NCBI RefSeq assembly: GCF_002086675.1
Contig: NZ_MVIF01000046.1
Span: forward strand, 1 to 41,815
Length of the DNA: 41,815 nucleotides
Reading direction: 5' to 3'
DNA from: Mycobacterium persicum
GTDB taxonomy: Bacteria; Actinomycetota; Actinomycetes; Mycobacteriales; Mycobacteriaceae
Shown here: piece by piece, positions 9,371-17,800 of the stretch
Layout: every line of letters begins with the position of its first letter
Numbering within the stretch: position 1 is the stretch's first letter
The notes under the pieces: generated by a model
What the model was told of the DNA's origin: nothing
The model's database searches: none
Seen by the model: only the letters and a program-made list of their open reading frames with translations
Made by a program: the position numbers and the translations under genes

Positions 9371-9655
9371 CGGCCCGATTGCCCGCCTTCTCAGCGGCCC
9401 GCTACGCGGGCCGCATCGTCGCCGGGCCGGCCCGATTGCCCGCCTTCTCAGCGGCCCGCTACGCGGGCCGCATCGTCGCCGGGCCGGCCCGATTGCCCGC
9501 CTTCTCCGCGGCCCGCTACGCGGGCCGCATCGGCGCCGGGCCGGCCCGATTGCCCGCCTTCGCAGCGGCCCGCTACGCGGGCCGCATCGTCGCCGGGCCG
9601 GCCCGATTGCCCGCCTTCTCAGCGGCCCGCTACGCGGGCCGCATCGTCGCCGGGC
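9371..9655. repeat. Five tandem 57-bp repeats, each with a 9-bp-arm hairpin (VNTR)
   Basis: Units start at 9371, 9428, 9485, 9542 and 9599, each 57 bp, beginning CGGCCCGATTGCCCGCC. Each holds the perfect inverted repeat GCGGCCCGC / GCGGGCCGC around a TAC loop. Units differ at only a few bases: unit 3 has CTCCGCG and CGGCGCC, and unit 4 has CGCAGCG, where the others have CTCAGCG and CGTCGCC. Because 57 is divisible by three, all frames stay open through the array, giving spurious repetitive ORFs that I do not call genes. There are no unique spacers, so it is not a CRISPR. The array ends 14 bp before the dop ATG, and its last stem lies where a -35 box would be. Confidence 0.95.
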
Positions 9656-9656
9656 C

Positions 9657-9662
9657 TAGGCT
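9657..9662 (+). promoter_or_regulatory. Candidate -10 element (TAGGCT) for leaderless dop
   Basis: TAGGCT matches TANNNT and ends seven bases before the dop ATG, so a transcript would begin at or next to the start codon. No Shine-Dalgarno lies in the short gap, which also argues for a leaderless message. The -35 region would fall inside the right arm of the last repeat hairpin (9634-9642). Confidence 0.45.
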
Positions 9663-9669
9663 CTAAAGC

Positions 9670-11166
9670 ATGCAACGGATTATCGGCACGGAGGTCGAGT
9701 ACGGCATCTCATCGCCGTCGGACCCGACCGCCAACCCGATCCTCACCTCGACGCAGGCGGTGCTGGCCTATGCCGCTGCCGCGGGTATTCAGCGCGCCAA
9801 ACGGACCCGTTGGGACTACGAGGTGGAATCGCCGCTGCGGGACGCCCGGGGCTTCGACCTGAGCCGCTCGGCCGGGCCGCCGCCCGTGGTCGACGCGGAC
9901 GAGGTGGGGGCGGCCAACATGATCTTGACCAATGGCGCGCGGCTCTACGTCGACCACGCGCACCCCGAATACTCCGCGCCCGAGTGCACCGACCCGCTCG
10001 ACGCGGTGATCTGGGACAAAGCTGGTGAACGGGTGATGGAGGCGGCGGCGCGGCACGTCGCGAGCGTCCCCGGCGCCGCGAAACTGCAGCTCTACAAGAA
10101 CAACGTCGACGGCAAAGGCGCGTCCTACGGGGCGCACGAGAACTATCTGATGTCTCGCCAGACACCGTTCTCGGCCATTATCGCCGGGCTCACCCCGTTT
10201 CTGGTGTCGCGCCAGGTGGTAACCGGCTCGGGGCGGGTTGGTATCGGGCCCTCCGGCGACGAGCCGGGATTCCAGCTGTCGCAGCGCGCCGACTATATCG
10301 AGGTCGAGGTCGGCCTGGAGACCACGCTGAAACGCGGCATCATCAACACCCGCGACGAACCGCATGCCGACGCCGACCGGTACCGCCGGCTGCACGTCAT
10401 CATCGGCGACGCCAATCTTGCCGAAACGTCGAGCTACCTCAAGCTCGGTACCACGGCGCTGGTGCTCGACCTGATCGAAGAGGGAATCGATCTGGCTGAT
10501 CTGGCGTTGGCCCGCCCGGTGCACGCGGTCCATGCGATCAGCCGTGATCCCACCCTGCGGGCCACGGTGGCCCTGGCAGATGGCCGCGAAATGACCGGTC
10601 TGGCGCTGCAACGGGCGTATCTGGACCGGGTGGCCAAGCTGGTCGACAGCCGCGACCCGGACCCGCGGGCGTCCGACATCGTGGAAACCTGGACCCACGT
10701 GCTCGACCTGCTCGAGCGCGACCCGATGGAATGCGCCGAATTGCTGGACTGGCCGGCCAAGCTGCGGCTGCTCGACGGTTTCCGGCACCGGGAGAATCTG
10801 AGCTGGTCGGCGCCCCGATTGCATCTGGTCGACCTGCAGTATTCCGATGTCCGGCTGGACAAAGGCCTGTACAACCGCTTGGTGGCCCGGGGTTCGATGA
10901 AACGGCTGGTCAGCGAACACCAGGTGCTCGAGGCTGTGGACAACCCGCCCACCGACACGCGGGCGTACTTCCGCGGCGAATGTCTGCGCAGGTTCGGCGC
11001 CGATATCGCCGCCGCCAGCTGGGACTCGGTCATTTTCGACCTGGGCGGTGACTCGCTGGTACGAATACCGACGCTCGAGCCGCTGCGGGGCAGCAAAGCC
11101 CACGTCGGCGCCCTGCTGGAGTCCGTGGACAGCGCCGCCGAACTAGTGGAACAACTCACCAGCTGA
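9670..11166 (+). CDS. dop: Deamidase/depupylase of Pup, Dop
   Basis: A 498-aa enzyme of the glutamine-synthetase-like Pup ligase family. It converts the C-terminal Gln of Pup to Glu so that PafA can ligate it, and it also removes Pup from substrates. The N-terminal GTEVEYG supplies the metal-binding Glu8 and Glu10. The Dop-specific loop lies at about 50-72 ([13 protein letters not shown] onward), and Asp95 in [10 protein letters not shown] is the catalytic aspartate of the family. The remaining catalytic domain is closely similar to the M. tuberculosis protein throughout. The start is the ATG of [12 protein letters not shown]. It lies 133 bp upstream of pup and probably has its own promoter embedded at the edge of the repeat array. 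Confidence 0.97.
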   Translation: MQRIIGTEVEYGISSPSDPTANPILTSTQAVLAYAAAAGIQRAKRTRWDYEVESPLRDARGFDLSRSAGPPPVVDADEVGAANMILTNGARLYVDHAHPEYSAPECTDPLDAVIWDKAGERVMEAAARHVASVPGAAKLQLYKNNVDGKGASYGAHENYLMSRQTPFSAIIAGLTPFLVSRQVVTGSGRVGIGPSGDEPGFQLSQRADYIEVEVGLETTLKRGIINTRDEPHADADRYRRLHVIIGDANLAETSSYLKLGTTALVLDLIEEGIDLADLALARPVHAVHAISRDPTLRATVALADGREMTGLALQRAYLDRVAKLVDSRDPDPRASDIVETWTHVLDLLERDPMECAELLDWPAKLRLLDGFRHRENLSWSAPRLHLVDLQYSDVRLDKGLYNRLVARGSMKRLVSEHQVLEAVDNPPTDTRAYFRGECLRRFGADIAAASWDSVIFDLGGDSLVRIPTLEPLRGSKAHVGALLESVDSAAELVEQLTS

Positions 11167-11218
11167 GATCCGTGAGCGCGGCAGGGAGCGTAAGCCCGGA
11201 AACGTCGGCGCTGACCGG

Positions 11219-11224
11219 TACTGT
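11219..11224 (+). promoter_or_regulatory. Candidate -10 element (TACTGT) for pup-prcBA
   Basis: TACTGT fits TANNNT, lies in the dop-pup gap and would start transcription near 11231, before two hairpins and the pup Shine-Dalgarno. No convincing -35 is seen at the expected distance. Confidence 0.35.
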
Positions 11225-11237
11225 TAGGGAAAGACCA

Positions 11238-11294
11238 GCGGGCGTGCGGTACGGCGCCCGCGGCCTGTAAGCAGGCCATGACGAGAGCAGGAGG
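11238..11294 (+). promoter_or_regulatory. Two tandem stem-loops and Shine-Dalgarno upstream of pup
   Basis: GCGGGCG (11238-11244) pairs with CGCCCGC (11255-11261). Immediately after, GGCCTG (11262-11267) pairs with CAGGCC (11272-11277) around TAAG. AGGAGG at 11289-11294, five bases before the ATG, is the ribosome binding site. The stems may stabilise the 5' leader or partly terminate dop transcripts. Confidence 0.5.
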
Positions 11295-11299
11295 CGGCG

Positions 11300-11494
11300 A
11301 TGGCTCAGGAGCAGACCAAACGCGGCGGTGGCGGCGGAGACGACGACGACTTCGCCGGCAGCACTGCCGCAGGCCAGGAGCGTCGCGAAAAGCTGGCCGA
11401 GGAGACCGACGATCTGCTCGATGAGATTGACGACGTGCTCGAGGAGAACGCCGAAGACTTCGTCCGCGCATACGTCCAAAAGGGCGGACAGTGA
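11300..11494 (+). CDS. pup: Prokaryotic ubiquitin-like protein Pup
   Basis: A 64-aa, largely disordered, very acidic protein that is ligated to substrate lysines and marks them for Mpa-proteasome degradation. It ends in Gly-Gly-Gln, so it needs Dop deamidation before PafA can use it. The central acidic segment (about 25-55, with [16 protein letters not shown]) forms the helix that binds the Mpa coiled coil. The N-terminal Gly/Asp-rich part (9-17) is the unfolding initiator. Its length equals that of M. tuberculosis Pup. The stop overlaps the prcB GTG (GTGA), so pup and the proteasome core genes are translationally coupled. Confidence 0.98.
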   Translation: MAQEQTKRGGGGGDDDDFAGSTAAGQERREKLAEETDDLLDEIDDVLEENAEDFVRAYVQKGGQ

Positions 11495-12366
11495 CCTGGC
11501 CGTTGCCTGATCGCTTGTCCCCTAAATCGGCACTTTCCGGATCCGCTGCAGACCTCTCCTCATTCGCCGACTTCCTGCGCCGCCAGGCGCCGGAATTGTT
11601 GCCGGCAAGCGTCAACGGCGGTGCGCATCCTGGCACCGTCGGCGGGCAGCTGCCGCACGGCACCACCATCGTCGCGTTGAAGTACCCCGGCGGCGTCATC
11701 ATCGCCGGAGACCGACGCTCGACCCAGGGCAACATGATCGCCGGGCGCGACGTCAAAAAGGTGTACATCACCGACGACTACACCGCCACCGGAATCGCCG
11801 GCACCGCGGCCGTCGCCGTGGAGTTCGCCCGCCTGTACGCCGTCGAACTCGAGCACTACGAGAAGCTCGAAGGGGTGCCGCTGACGTTCGCCGGCAAGGT
11901 CAACCGGCTCGCGATCATGGTGCGCGGCAACCTCGCGGCGGCGATGCAGGGCCTGGTGGCGCTGCCGTTGCTGGCGGGCTACGACATTCATGCCTCCGAC
12001 CCGCAGACCGCGGGGCGCATCGTCTCGTTCGACGCCGCTGGAGGCTGGAACATCGAGGAAGAGGGTTACCAGTCGGTGGGCTCGGGATCGATCTTCGCCA
12101 AGTCGTCGATGAAGAAGCTGTACTCTCAAGTCACCGATGCCGATTCCGCGTTGCGGGTGGCCGTGGAGGCGCTCTACGACGCCGCCGACGACGACTCGGC
12201 CACCGGCGGCCCGGATCTGGTTCGCGGAATTTATCCCACCGCGGTCACCATCGGCGCCGACGGGGCGGTCGACGTCCCGGAGAGCCGGATTGCCGAGCTG
12301 GCCCGCGAAGTCATCGGAAGTCGTTCGCGTGCTGACACTTTCGGGCCAGACGGCGGTGAGAAGTGA
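11491..12366 (+). CDS. prcB: 20S proteasome beta subunit PrcB
   Basis: A 291-aa precursor of the catalytic subunit. The propeptide (residues 1-57) is removed autocatalytically between Gly57 and Thr58 in the motif HGTTIVAL, exposing the N-terminal nucleophile Thr58. Active-site partners are visible as Asp and Lys in the following strands (AGDRRSTQG and KKVYITDDY). Fourteen copies form two inner heptameric rings enclosed by PrcA rings. The start GTG overlaps the pup stop by four bases, and the stop overlaps the prcA start likewise (GTGA, 12363-12366). Length and sequence match the mycobacterial family. Confidence 0.98.
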   Translation: MTWPLPDRLSPKSALSGSAADLSSFADFLRRQAPELLPASVNGGAHPGTVGGQLPHGTTIVALKYPGGVIIAGDRRSTQGNMIAGRDVKKVYITDDYTATGIAGTAAVAVEFARLYAVELEHYEKLEGVPLTFAGKVNRLAIMVRGNLAAAMQGLVALPLLAGYDIHASDPQTAGRIVSFDAAGGWNIEEEGYQSVGSGSIFAKSSMKKLYSQVTDADSALRVAVEALYDAADDDSATGGPDLVRGIYPTAVTIGADGAVDVPESRIAELAREVIGSRSRADTFGPDGGEK

Positions 12367-13178
12367 GCTTTCCGTACTTCATCTCGCCCGAGCAGGCGAT
12401 GCGCGAGCGCAGCGAGCTCGCCCGCAAAGGCATTGCTCGGGGCCGCAGCGTGGTGGCGCTGGCCTACTCCGGCGGCGTGTTGTTCGTCGCGGAAAACCCG
12501 TCGCGCTCACTGCAGAAAATCAGCGAACTCTACGATCGCGTGGGTTTTGCCGCCGCGGGCAAGTTCAACGAATTCGACAATCTGCGCCGCGGCGGGATCC
12601 AGTTCGCCGACACCCGTGGCTACGCCTATGACCGTCGCGACGTCACCGGACGCCAGCTAGCCAATGTTTACGCCCAGACGCTCGGCACCATCTTCACCGA
12701 GCAGGCCAAGCCGTATGAGGTCGAGCTGTGTGTGGCGGAGGTCGCCCATTACGGCGAGACCAAACCACCTGAGCTGTACCGGATCACTTACGACGGTTCG
12801 ATCGCCGACGAGCCGCATTTCGTGGTGATGGGCGGCACCACCGAGCCGATCGCCAACGCCCTCAAGGAGTCCTACGCCGAGAACGCCGATCTGCCCGACG
12901 CGCTGCGGATTGCGGTGGAGGCGCTGCGGGCGAGCAGCGCTGATACCTCGGGAAACGGTCAGCCCGCCCTGGGGGTGGCCAACTTGGAAGTCGCCATTCT
13001 GGACGTCAATCGGCCACGGCGGGCGTTTCGGCGGATCACCGGCGCCCAGCTGGAAACATTGCTGCAGAAGGCGACATCCAAGAAGGCCGAAGAGTCCAGC
13101 AAGCCCAAAGACTCCGAGGAATCCGAAGGCTCCGACGAGTCCAAGGACTCGAACGCCGACGGCGAATCGTCAGACTAA
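12363..13178 (+). CDS. prcA: 20S proteasome alpha subunit PrcA
   Basis: A 271-aa alpha subunit forming the outer gate rings that dock Mpa. The N terminus ([16 protein letters not shown]) is the gating segment typical of mycobacteria. The core carries the alpha-type fold with no N-terminal Thr nucleophile. The C-terminal 40 residues are a Ser/Glu/Asp/Lys tail ([14 protein letters not shown]), which makes the protein about 20 residues longer than I recall for M. tuberculosis PrcA (248 aa). The tail is probably disordered and outside the barrel. It is the last gene of the pup-prcB-prcA unit and converges with the antiporter gene 10 bp away. Confidence 0.97.
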   Translation: MSFPYFISPEQAMRERSELARKGIARGRSVVALAYSGGVLFVAENPSRSLQKISELYDRVGFAAAGKFNEFDNLRRGGIQFADTRGYAYDRRDVTGRQLANVYAQTLGTIFTEQAKPYEVELCVAEVAHYGETKPPELYRITYDGSIADEPHFVVMGGTTEPIANALKESYAENADLPDALRIAVEALRASSADTSGNGQPALGVANLEVAILDVNRPRRAFRRITGAQLETLLQKATSKKAEESSKPKDSEESEGSDESKDSNADGESSD

Positions 13179-13188
13179 GCACGTCTGT

Positions 13189-14472
13189 TCAGGAGTCTGG
13201 CTCGGCTGTCGCGGCGGCATCAATGTCTTCTTGGACCGCCTTGTCGGGGTACACGATCCGCAGCGCCGGTTGACAGAAAACCGTGGTCGCCAGGGCCATG
13301 ACCACCATGATGGTGAACATGTCGGTGTCGAAAATGCCGACCTCTTTGCCGACCGACAGGACCACTAACTCGGTCAGTCCGCGGGTGTTCATGAGCACGG
13401 CGATTGCGGCGCTGTGCTGGGCGGAAATTCGCTGCAGGCGGGCACCGGCGAAGGTGCCGCCAAGTTTTCCGGTGCCGGCAGCTGTCAGAACCAACAGCAA
13501 TTGCAATGCCAGATCGAGTCGCGAGAGGGTACGCAGATTGACGCTGAAACCCGCGATGACGAAGAATACGGGTAACAGCAACAGCGAATTGATTTCCCCA
13601 AGTCGGTCGAGGATCACCCGTCTGAGAGGTTGCGCGCCCTGCCTGGGCATGATCGCGCCAAAAAGGAATGCACCGCAGATCTCGTGGATGCCAATTCTGG
13701 CCGTGATGAAGGCCGACAGCAGTGCACCGCCGGCAACGACAGCCAGCATGACGACGGCGGAGCCGCTTACCTTCTGGTGCCACTTGACCATTCGCGCAAG
13801 AAGTGGTCGCGCCACGCCCAGCATCAGCGCCGCAAACAGGGCGGACAGCATGAGGATTCGGAGCACCGTCATGACACCGTTGCCCTTGACGATGGCGCAC
13901 ACGTATGCCAGCAGTGTCCATGCGAGAACATCGTCAACCGCGGCCGCCGAAAGTGCCAGAACTCCGACTCTGGTCCGATATACCTTGCGTTCAGCGATAA
14001 TCCGAGCGAGGACCGGAAATGCGGTGATCGACATCGCGATACCCATCAACAGCATCAAGGTTGACAAGGGCACCTGCTTGCCGTCGACCATGTGGTGCCG
14101 CGGATGCAGGACCAACGTCACCAGCAGACCGAGGACAAAGGGCGCTGCGAAAGACAGAAGCGAGATGCTGGCGACAGCACGCCGACGTCCACGGATCAGC
14201 GTGAAGTCCAATTCCAGGCCGACCATGAAAACGAACAAGACCAGTCCGAGTTCGGCCAACATCTTGAGGTAGGGCATCACCTCGCCGGGGAAGAGGCGAG
14301 TGTCCAGGTGACCCGGTAACAGCCCGAGCAGACTGGGTCCCAGCGCAATCCCCGCAAGCACTTCGCCGATCACGGCCGGCTGGCCGAGCCTCGGTGCGAC
14401 TTTTCCGAACAGTCGGGCAGTGACGACGATGACGACCACATCGAGAAGCACAAGCGCAAACGTGCGATCCAT
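13189..14472 (-). CDS. CPA2-family cation/proton antiporter
   Basis: A 427-aa integral membrane protein of the monovalent cation:proton antiporter 2 type (KefB/NapA-like core without a TrkA-N domain). It has about 12 hydrophobic segments, the family motif GEVLAGIALGPSLLG near the N terminus and the paired acidic residues AAVDDVLAW in the core helix, where proton and cation bind. It would exchange K+ or Na+ for H+ across the plasma membrane. The start at 14472 is chosen because the upstream frame adds 40 Arg-rich residues and because AGGTGG stands six bases before this ATG. It is divergent from the large NRPS/PKS operon and convergent with prcA. I do not recall it at this site in M. tuberculosis. 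A link to the neighbouring biosynthetic genes is not shown. Confidence 0.88.
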   Translation of the reverse strand: MDRTFALVLLDVVVIVVTARLFGKVAPRLGQPAVIGEVLAGIALGPSLLGLLPGHLDTRLFPGEVMPYLKMLAELGLVLFVFMVGLELDFTLIRGRRRAVASISLLSFAAPFVLGLLVTLVLHPRHHMVDGKQVPLSTLMLLMGIAMSITAFPVLARIIAERKVYRTRVGVLALSAAAVDDVLAWTLLAYVCAIVKGNGVMTVLRILMLSALFAALMLGVARPLLARMVKWHQKVSGSAVVMLAVVAGGALLSAFITARIGIHEICGAFLFGAIMPRQGAQPLRRVILDRLGEINSLLLLPVFFVIAGFSVNLRTLSRLDLALQLLLVLTAAGTGKLGGTFAGARLQRISAQHSAAIAVLMNTRGLTELVVLSVGKEVGIFDTDMFTIMVVMALATTVFCQPALRIVYPDKAVQEDIDAAATAEPDS

Positions 14473-14637
14473 GGCACCCACCTGCTCGTGTGTGTGGCGG
14501 CCGCATCGGGCCTGGATGAATACGGCCGCCCGGCATCTTCGTCGCATTCCCGACGACAATGTCTCACGGCGAGAGCTTCGATTCACCTGCAATGCGTGTC
14601 ATCGCGTCGGACCGACCGCCGGGCGCCTCGGGCCCCT

Positions 14638-14654
14638 GGCTAGTGCGCCTAGCC
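14638..14654. promoter_or_regulatory. Perfect dyad GGCTAG-N5-CTAGCC
   Basis: Six-base arms separated by five bases, lying about 30 bp upstream of the candidate -10. Its size and symmetry suit a dimeric repressor or activator, but no regulator gene is in the window. Confidence 0.4.
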
Positions 14655-14684
14655 GATGTCGCTTCGTCTACCTGCGGTTCCGGA

Positions 14685-14690
14685 TAAATT
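14685..14690 (+). promoter_or_regulatory. Candidate -10 element (TAAATT) for the NRPS/PKS operon
   Basis: TAAATT fits TANNNT in the most AT-rich part of the gap. A weak TTCGTC lies 16 bases upstream as a possible -35. Transcription would begin near 14697, giving a leader of about 140 bases that includes the second dyad. Confidence 0.3.
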
Positions 14691-14709
14691 TGGCCTCTCG
14701 CGGAACAGG

Positions 14710-14726
14710 ATGTTAGCGACTAACGT
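14710..14726. promoter_or_regulatory. Operator-like dyad ATGTTAG-CGA-CTAACGT
   Basis: A 17-bp palindrome with one mismatch (GTTAG-CGA-CTAAC core perfect), just downstream of the candidate transcription start. The spacing is of the TetR type. A repressor bound here would block the operon. The cognate regulator is not in the window. Confidence 0.45.
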
Positions 14727-14837
14727 GACGGGGGGTCGGAACGTTGTCTCCGATCAGCGCTTGGGCAGGCCGACCAGCCGGCCAGTGACCGCGGTTTGAA
14801 CACCGTCCGTCGTCGATGCTTCGGTGAGGGGTATCGG

Positions 14838-17800
14838 ATGCAGGGACCCGGGTTCGGTTCGCCAAGCGATTCGCTCGGGGAGCCGATCAACGTCCATGAA
14901 CTGCTGGCGACGGCCCGAGAAACCCTGGCACGACAGCGCGAGACGATCGAAAGACTCAGGGCCGGTCGCCGCGAACCCATAGCCGTGCTCGGCATGGGAT
15001 TACGATTGCCCGCCGGCATCGAAACGGCCTCACAACTGTGGACTTTTCTGCGGGCCGGCGGCGACGCGATCACAGCGATCGGTGACGACGGCTGGAATGT
15101 CACGCTTGATTGCGACGGCGATGGTCGCCGCGACGGCGGCGTAGCACCGCAGAGCGCCGCGCTAATAGCCGATCACGATGCATTCGACCCGGGATACTTT
15201 TCCATCTCGCCCAAGGAAGCCGCGGGAATGGACCCGCAGCAACGCATGATCCTCGAAGTCACCGACCGGGCGTTCGCTGACGCCGGGGTGTCGATCCGGT
15301 GCGCGGCGAGCGAGCGAACCGGGGCGTTCGTCAGCACCAGCAGTGACGACTATCTGCTGCAAAGCGCCGATCTGTGTCGGCGTGAGCTTTTCGACGCGTA
15401 CACCGGGACCGGCACGGCTCGCGCCGTCGCGGCCGGCCGGCTGGGCCACGTCTTCGGACTTACCGGGCCGATAATGCACGTCGACACCGCATGTTCGTCG
15501 TCGCTGGTGGCCCTGCACTTGGCATGCCGCAGCCTCCATGACCGGGAGTGCACGCTGGCGGTGGTCGCCGCCGCCAACCTCATTGCCACACCGCAAAACC
15601 TGTTGTTGCGCAAGGCGTTAGACGCGGTGGCCGCTGGCGGCCGGAGCAGGCCATTTGCCGACGACGCCGAGGGCTTCGGGCAGGGTGAGGGAGCGTTGGC
15701 ATTCGTGCTGCAGCCGCTGTCGGCCGCTTTGGCGGCCGGGCGACGGCCACGCGCGATTATCCGGGGTTCGGCGGTCAACCACAACGGCCGGGGTGCCGGC
15801 CTGACGGTGCCACGCAGCACCGCGCAACGCGACGTCATGCGCGAGGCGTTGAGCTGCGCGGGCATCGATCCGGACGGCGTCGATGTGGTGGAGGCCCACG
15901 GCACCGGCACCCGGCTCGGAGATCCCATCGAGCTTGCCGGCCTGGCCGACGTTTACGGGTCGACCGGCACCGTTCAGCTCGGCTCGGTCAAGTCGAACTT
16001 CGGGCACCTGGAGGCCGCCGCGGGCCTGCTCTCGCTGGCAAAAGTCGTGCTGTGCATGGATAACGACGAAATTCCGCCCACCCTGCACGCGGCCAGGTTA
16101 AACCCGGAAGTGCCCTGGGACAGCCTGCGGTTCGCGGTTACCACCCGGCCCACCGCCTGGCCTCGCCGGAAACGCGGACGGCTGGCTGCGATCAGCTCGT
16201 TCGGGATGGCCGGCACCAATGCCCACGTGATTCTCGCGGATTCGCCTGAAATTGCTCCACCGCAACATGTTTCACGTCCGGTGCAGATATTGCTGATTTC
16301 GGGCCGCAGCGACGCGGCGCTGCATGACCTGGTTACCGCCTATGCTGAGCTACTCGATCGTGGTGCGGCCGAAGCGTTTCCCGACGTCTGCGCCAGCTCC
16401 GCGCTCGGTCGCGACCATCATCGATTCCGGCTCGTCGTCGTCGCACCGGATTCCCAGACCGCGCTGGGCGCACTCAGGTCCTGGCAGTCCGCACAGCCGT
16501 CGGAGCTGGTGGCCACCAACGACGCCGACGCGCCGAATCGGATCGTCGTCATTCGAGACGAAGCCGATGCCGCCACGGTCGACGCGGCGCTGGCGGATCT
16601 GCTGCCGTGCCAGCATTGGGTGGCGTGCACCGCATCTGCCGCTGCCCGGCAGGACGGGGTCCGTGTCGAAGTCCGGCCGGCGGCGCGCTGGCCAGCCGAA
16701 CGCGACTCGACCGGCGCCGCACTCGATGACGACCAGCGGTTGGCGATCGCGCTGCACCTCGCCGGTGCCCACGTTAACTGGTCGCGGGTCTATCCACCCG
16801 CGACCTTCACGCCGGTGCCGCTTCCGGCGCATCCTTTCCGCCGCAGACCACTCTGGATCACGCGGCCGCCGAAACCGTTTGAACGCAATGGCGCAATCGA
16901 CGAAGGGACAGCCACGATGGCGGATATCTCGCCTGCCGGTGTACGCCCGCCACAACGCAGCGCACCACAACGCAGCGCAGCGGTAACCGCGGTGGCAGCT
17001 GTCATCACAGGCTGGATCGCCGAGCTACTCGGCATGCAGCCAGATGAGGTGGAGCCGCGGCGCCCACTGCTGGAGCAGGGCGCGGACTCGATGGTGCTGG
17101 TGGAAGTGGTGAGCCGGGTCGATACCACCTTCGGGGTGATGTTGGTGCTGCGCCAGCTTTTCGAAGAATTGCTCACCGTCGCGGCGATCACCGATTACGT
17201 CACGCAACACGGTGGAAAAGCGCCGTCCCCGGCTGACGATCGCGGCGACTACCTCAGCACGCTGACCGACACCTACACCCGCATGACCGCGCGTTCTATC
17301 GCCGAATACCGCTCCTACCTACCGGTGATGTGCAATAACCGGCGCAGCGCCTCCGACGTACGGCCCGAGACGGCGGCTTTCGCAGCGCCGCTTCGGGTGG
17401 TCTCCTCTTGGGGGGCGCACCTCACCGATGTGGACGGCAACGACTTCGTCGACATCGCAATGGGCTTCGGCGTCAACCTATTCGGTCATCAAGCGCCCTT
17501 CATCGTCGATGCGGTGCGCGAACAACTCGCCACCGGGATGCAGCTGGGCCCCGAATCGGCCGTCGCCGGCGAAGTCGCCGCAATGCTGGCCGAACTCACC
17601 GGTCAGGACCGAATATTGTTCTGCAACAGCGGAACCGAAGCGGTGATGACCATGATGCGGCTGGCCCGGGCGCACAACGGCCGCAACACGATCGCGGTGT
17701 TCCGCAACGCTTATCACGGTCACTTCGATTCGACTCTGGTCAACCCGATCGGAATCAACGACGTCTCGGCCACCCCGATGGCCATCGGCACACCGCCCGG

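Larger units (their letters stand above)
14473..14837. other. Divergent regulatory gap between antiporter and NRPS/PKS operon
   Basis: This 365-bp gap holds no gene. It has slightly more AT-rich patches than its flanks (near 14681-14691 and 14709-14726) and two clear dyads plus a candidate -10, listed separately. The biosynthetic start codon is preceded by GAGGGG (14825-14830 region), a good Shine-Dalgarno seven to eight bases from the ATG at 14838. Confidence 0.6.

Noticed and set aside
9371..9655. CRISPR array
   Set aside because: Units are directly adjacent without unique spacers, and no cas genes are near; the RecB-like nuclease alone is not evidence.
9250..9666. Repetitive ORFs through the 57-bp array (units like LPAFSAARYAGRIVAG)
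   Set aside because: The repeat length is a multiple of three, so several frames stay open by chance; there is no ribosome binding site, and the array ends against dop.
9709..11103. 464-aa antisense frame
   Set aside because: It mirrors dop, whose sequence is conserved with known catalytic residues.
11191..11224. SigH/SigE-type promoter before pup (GGAAAC near 11198)
   Set aside because: The -35 is not an exact GGAAC/GGAAT and no GTT -10 stands at the required distance.
14796..14837. Upstream start for the 2769-aa synthase
   Set aside because: The ATG at 14838 has GAGGGG at proper spacing; the extra 14 residues are Arg/Cys-rich and not part of a docking helix.
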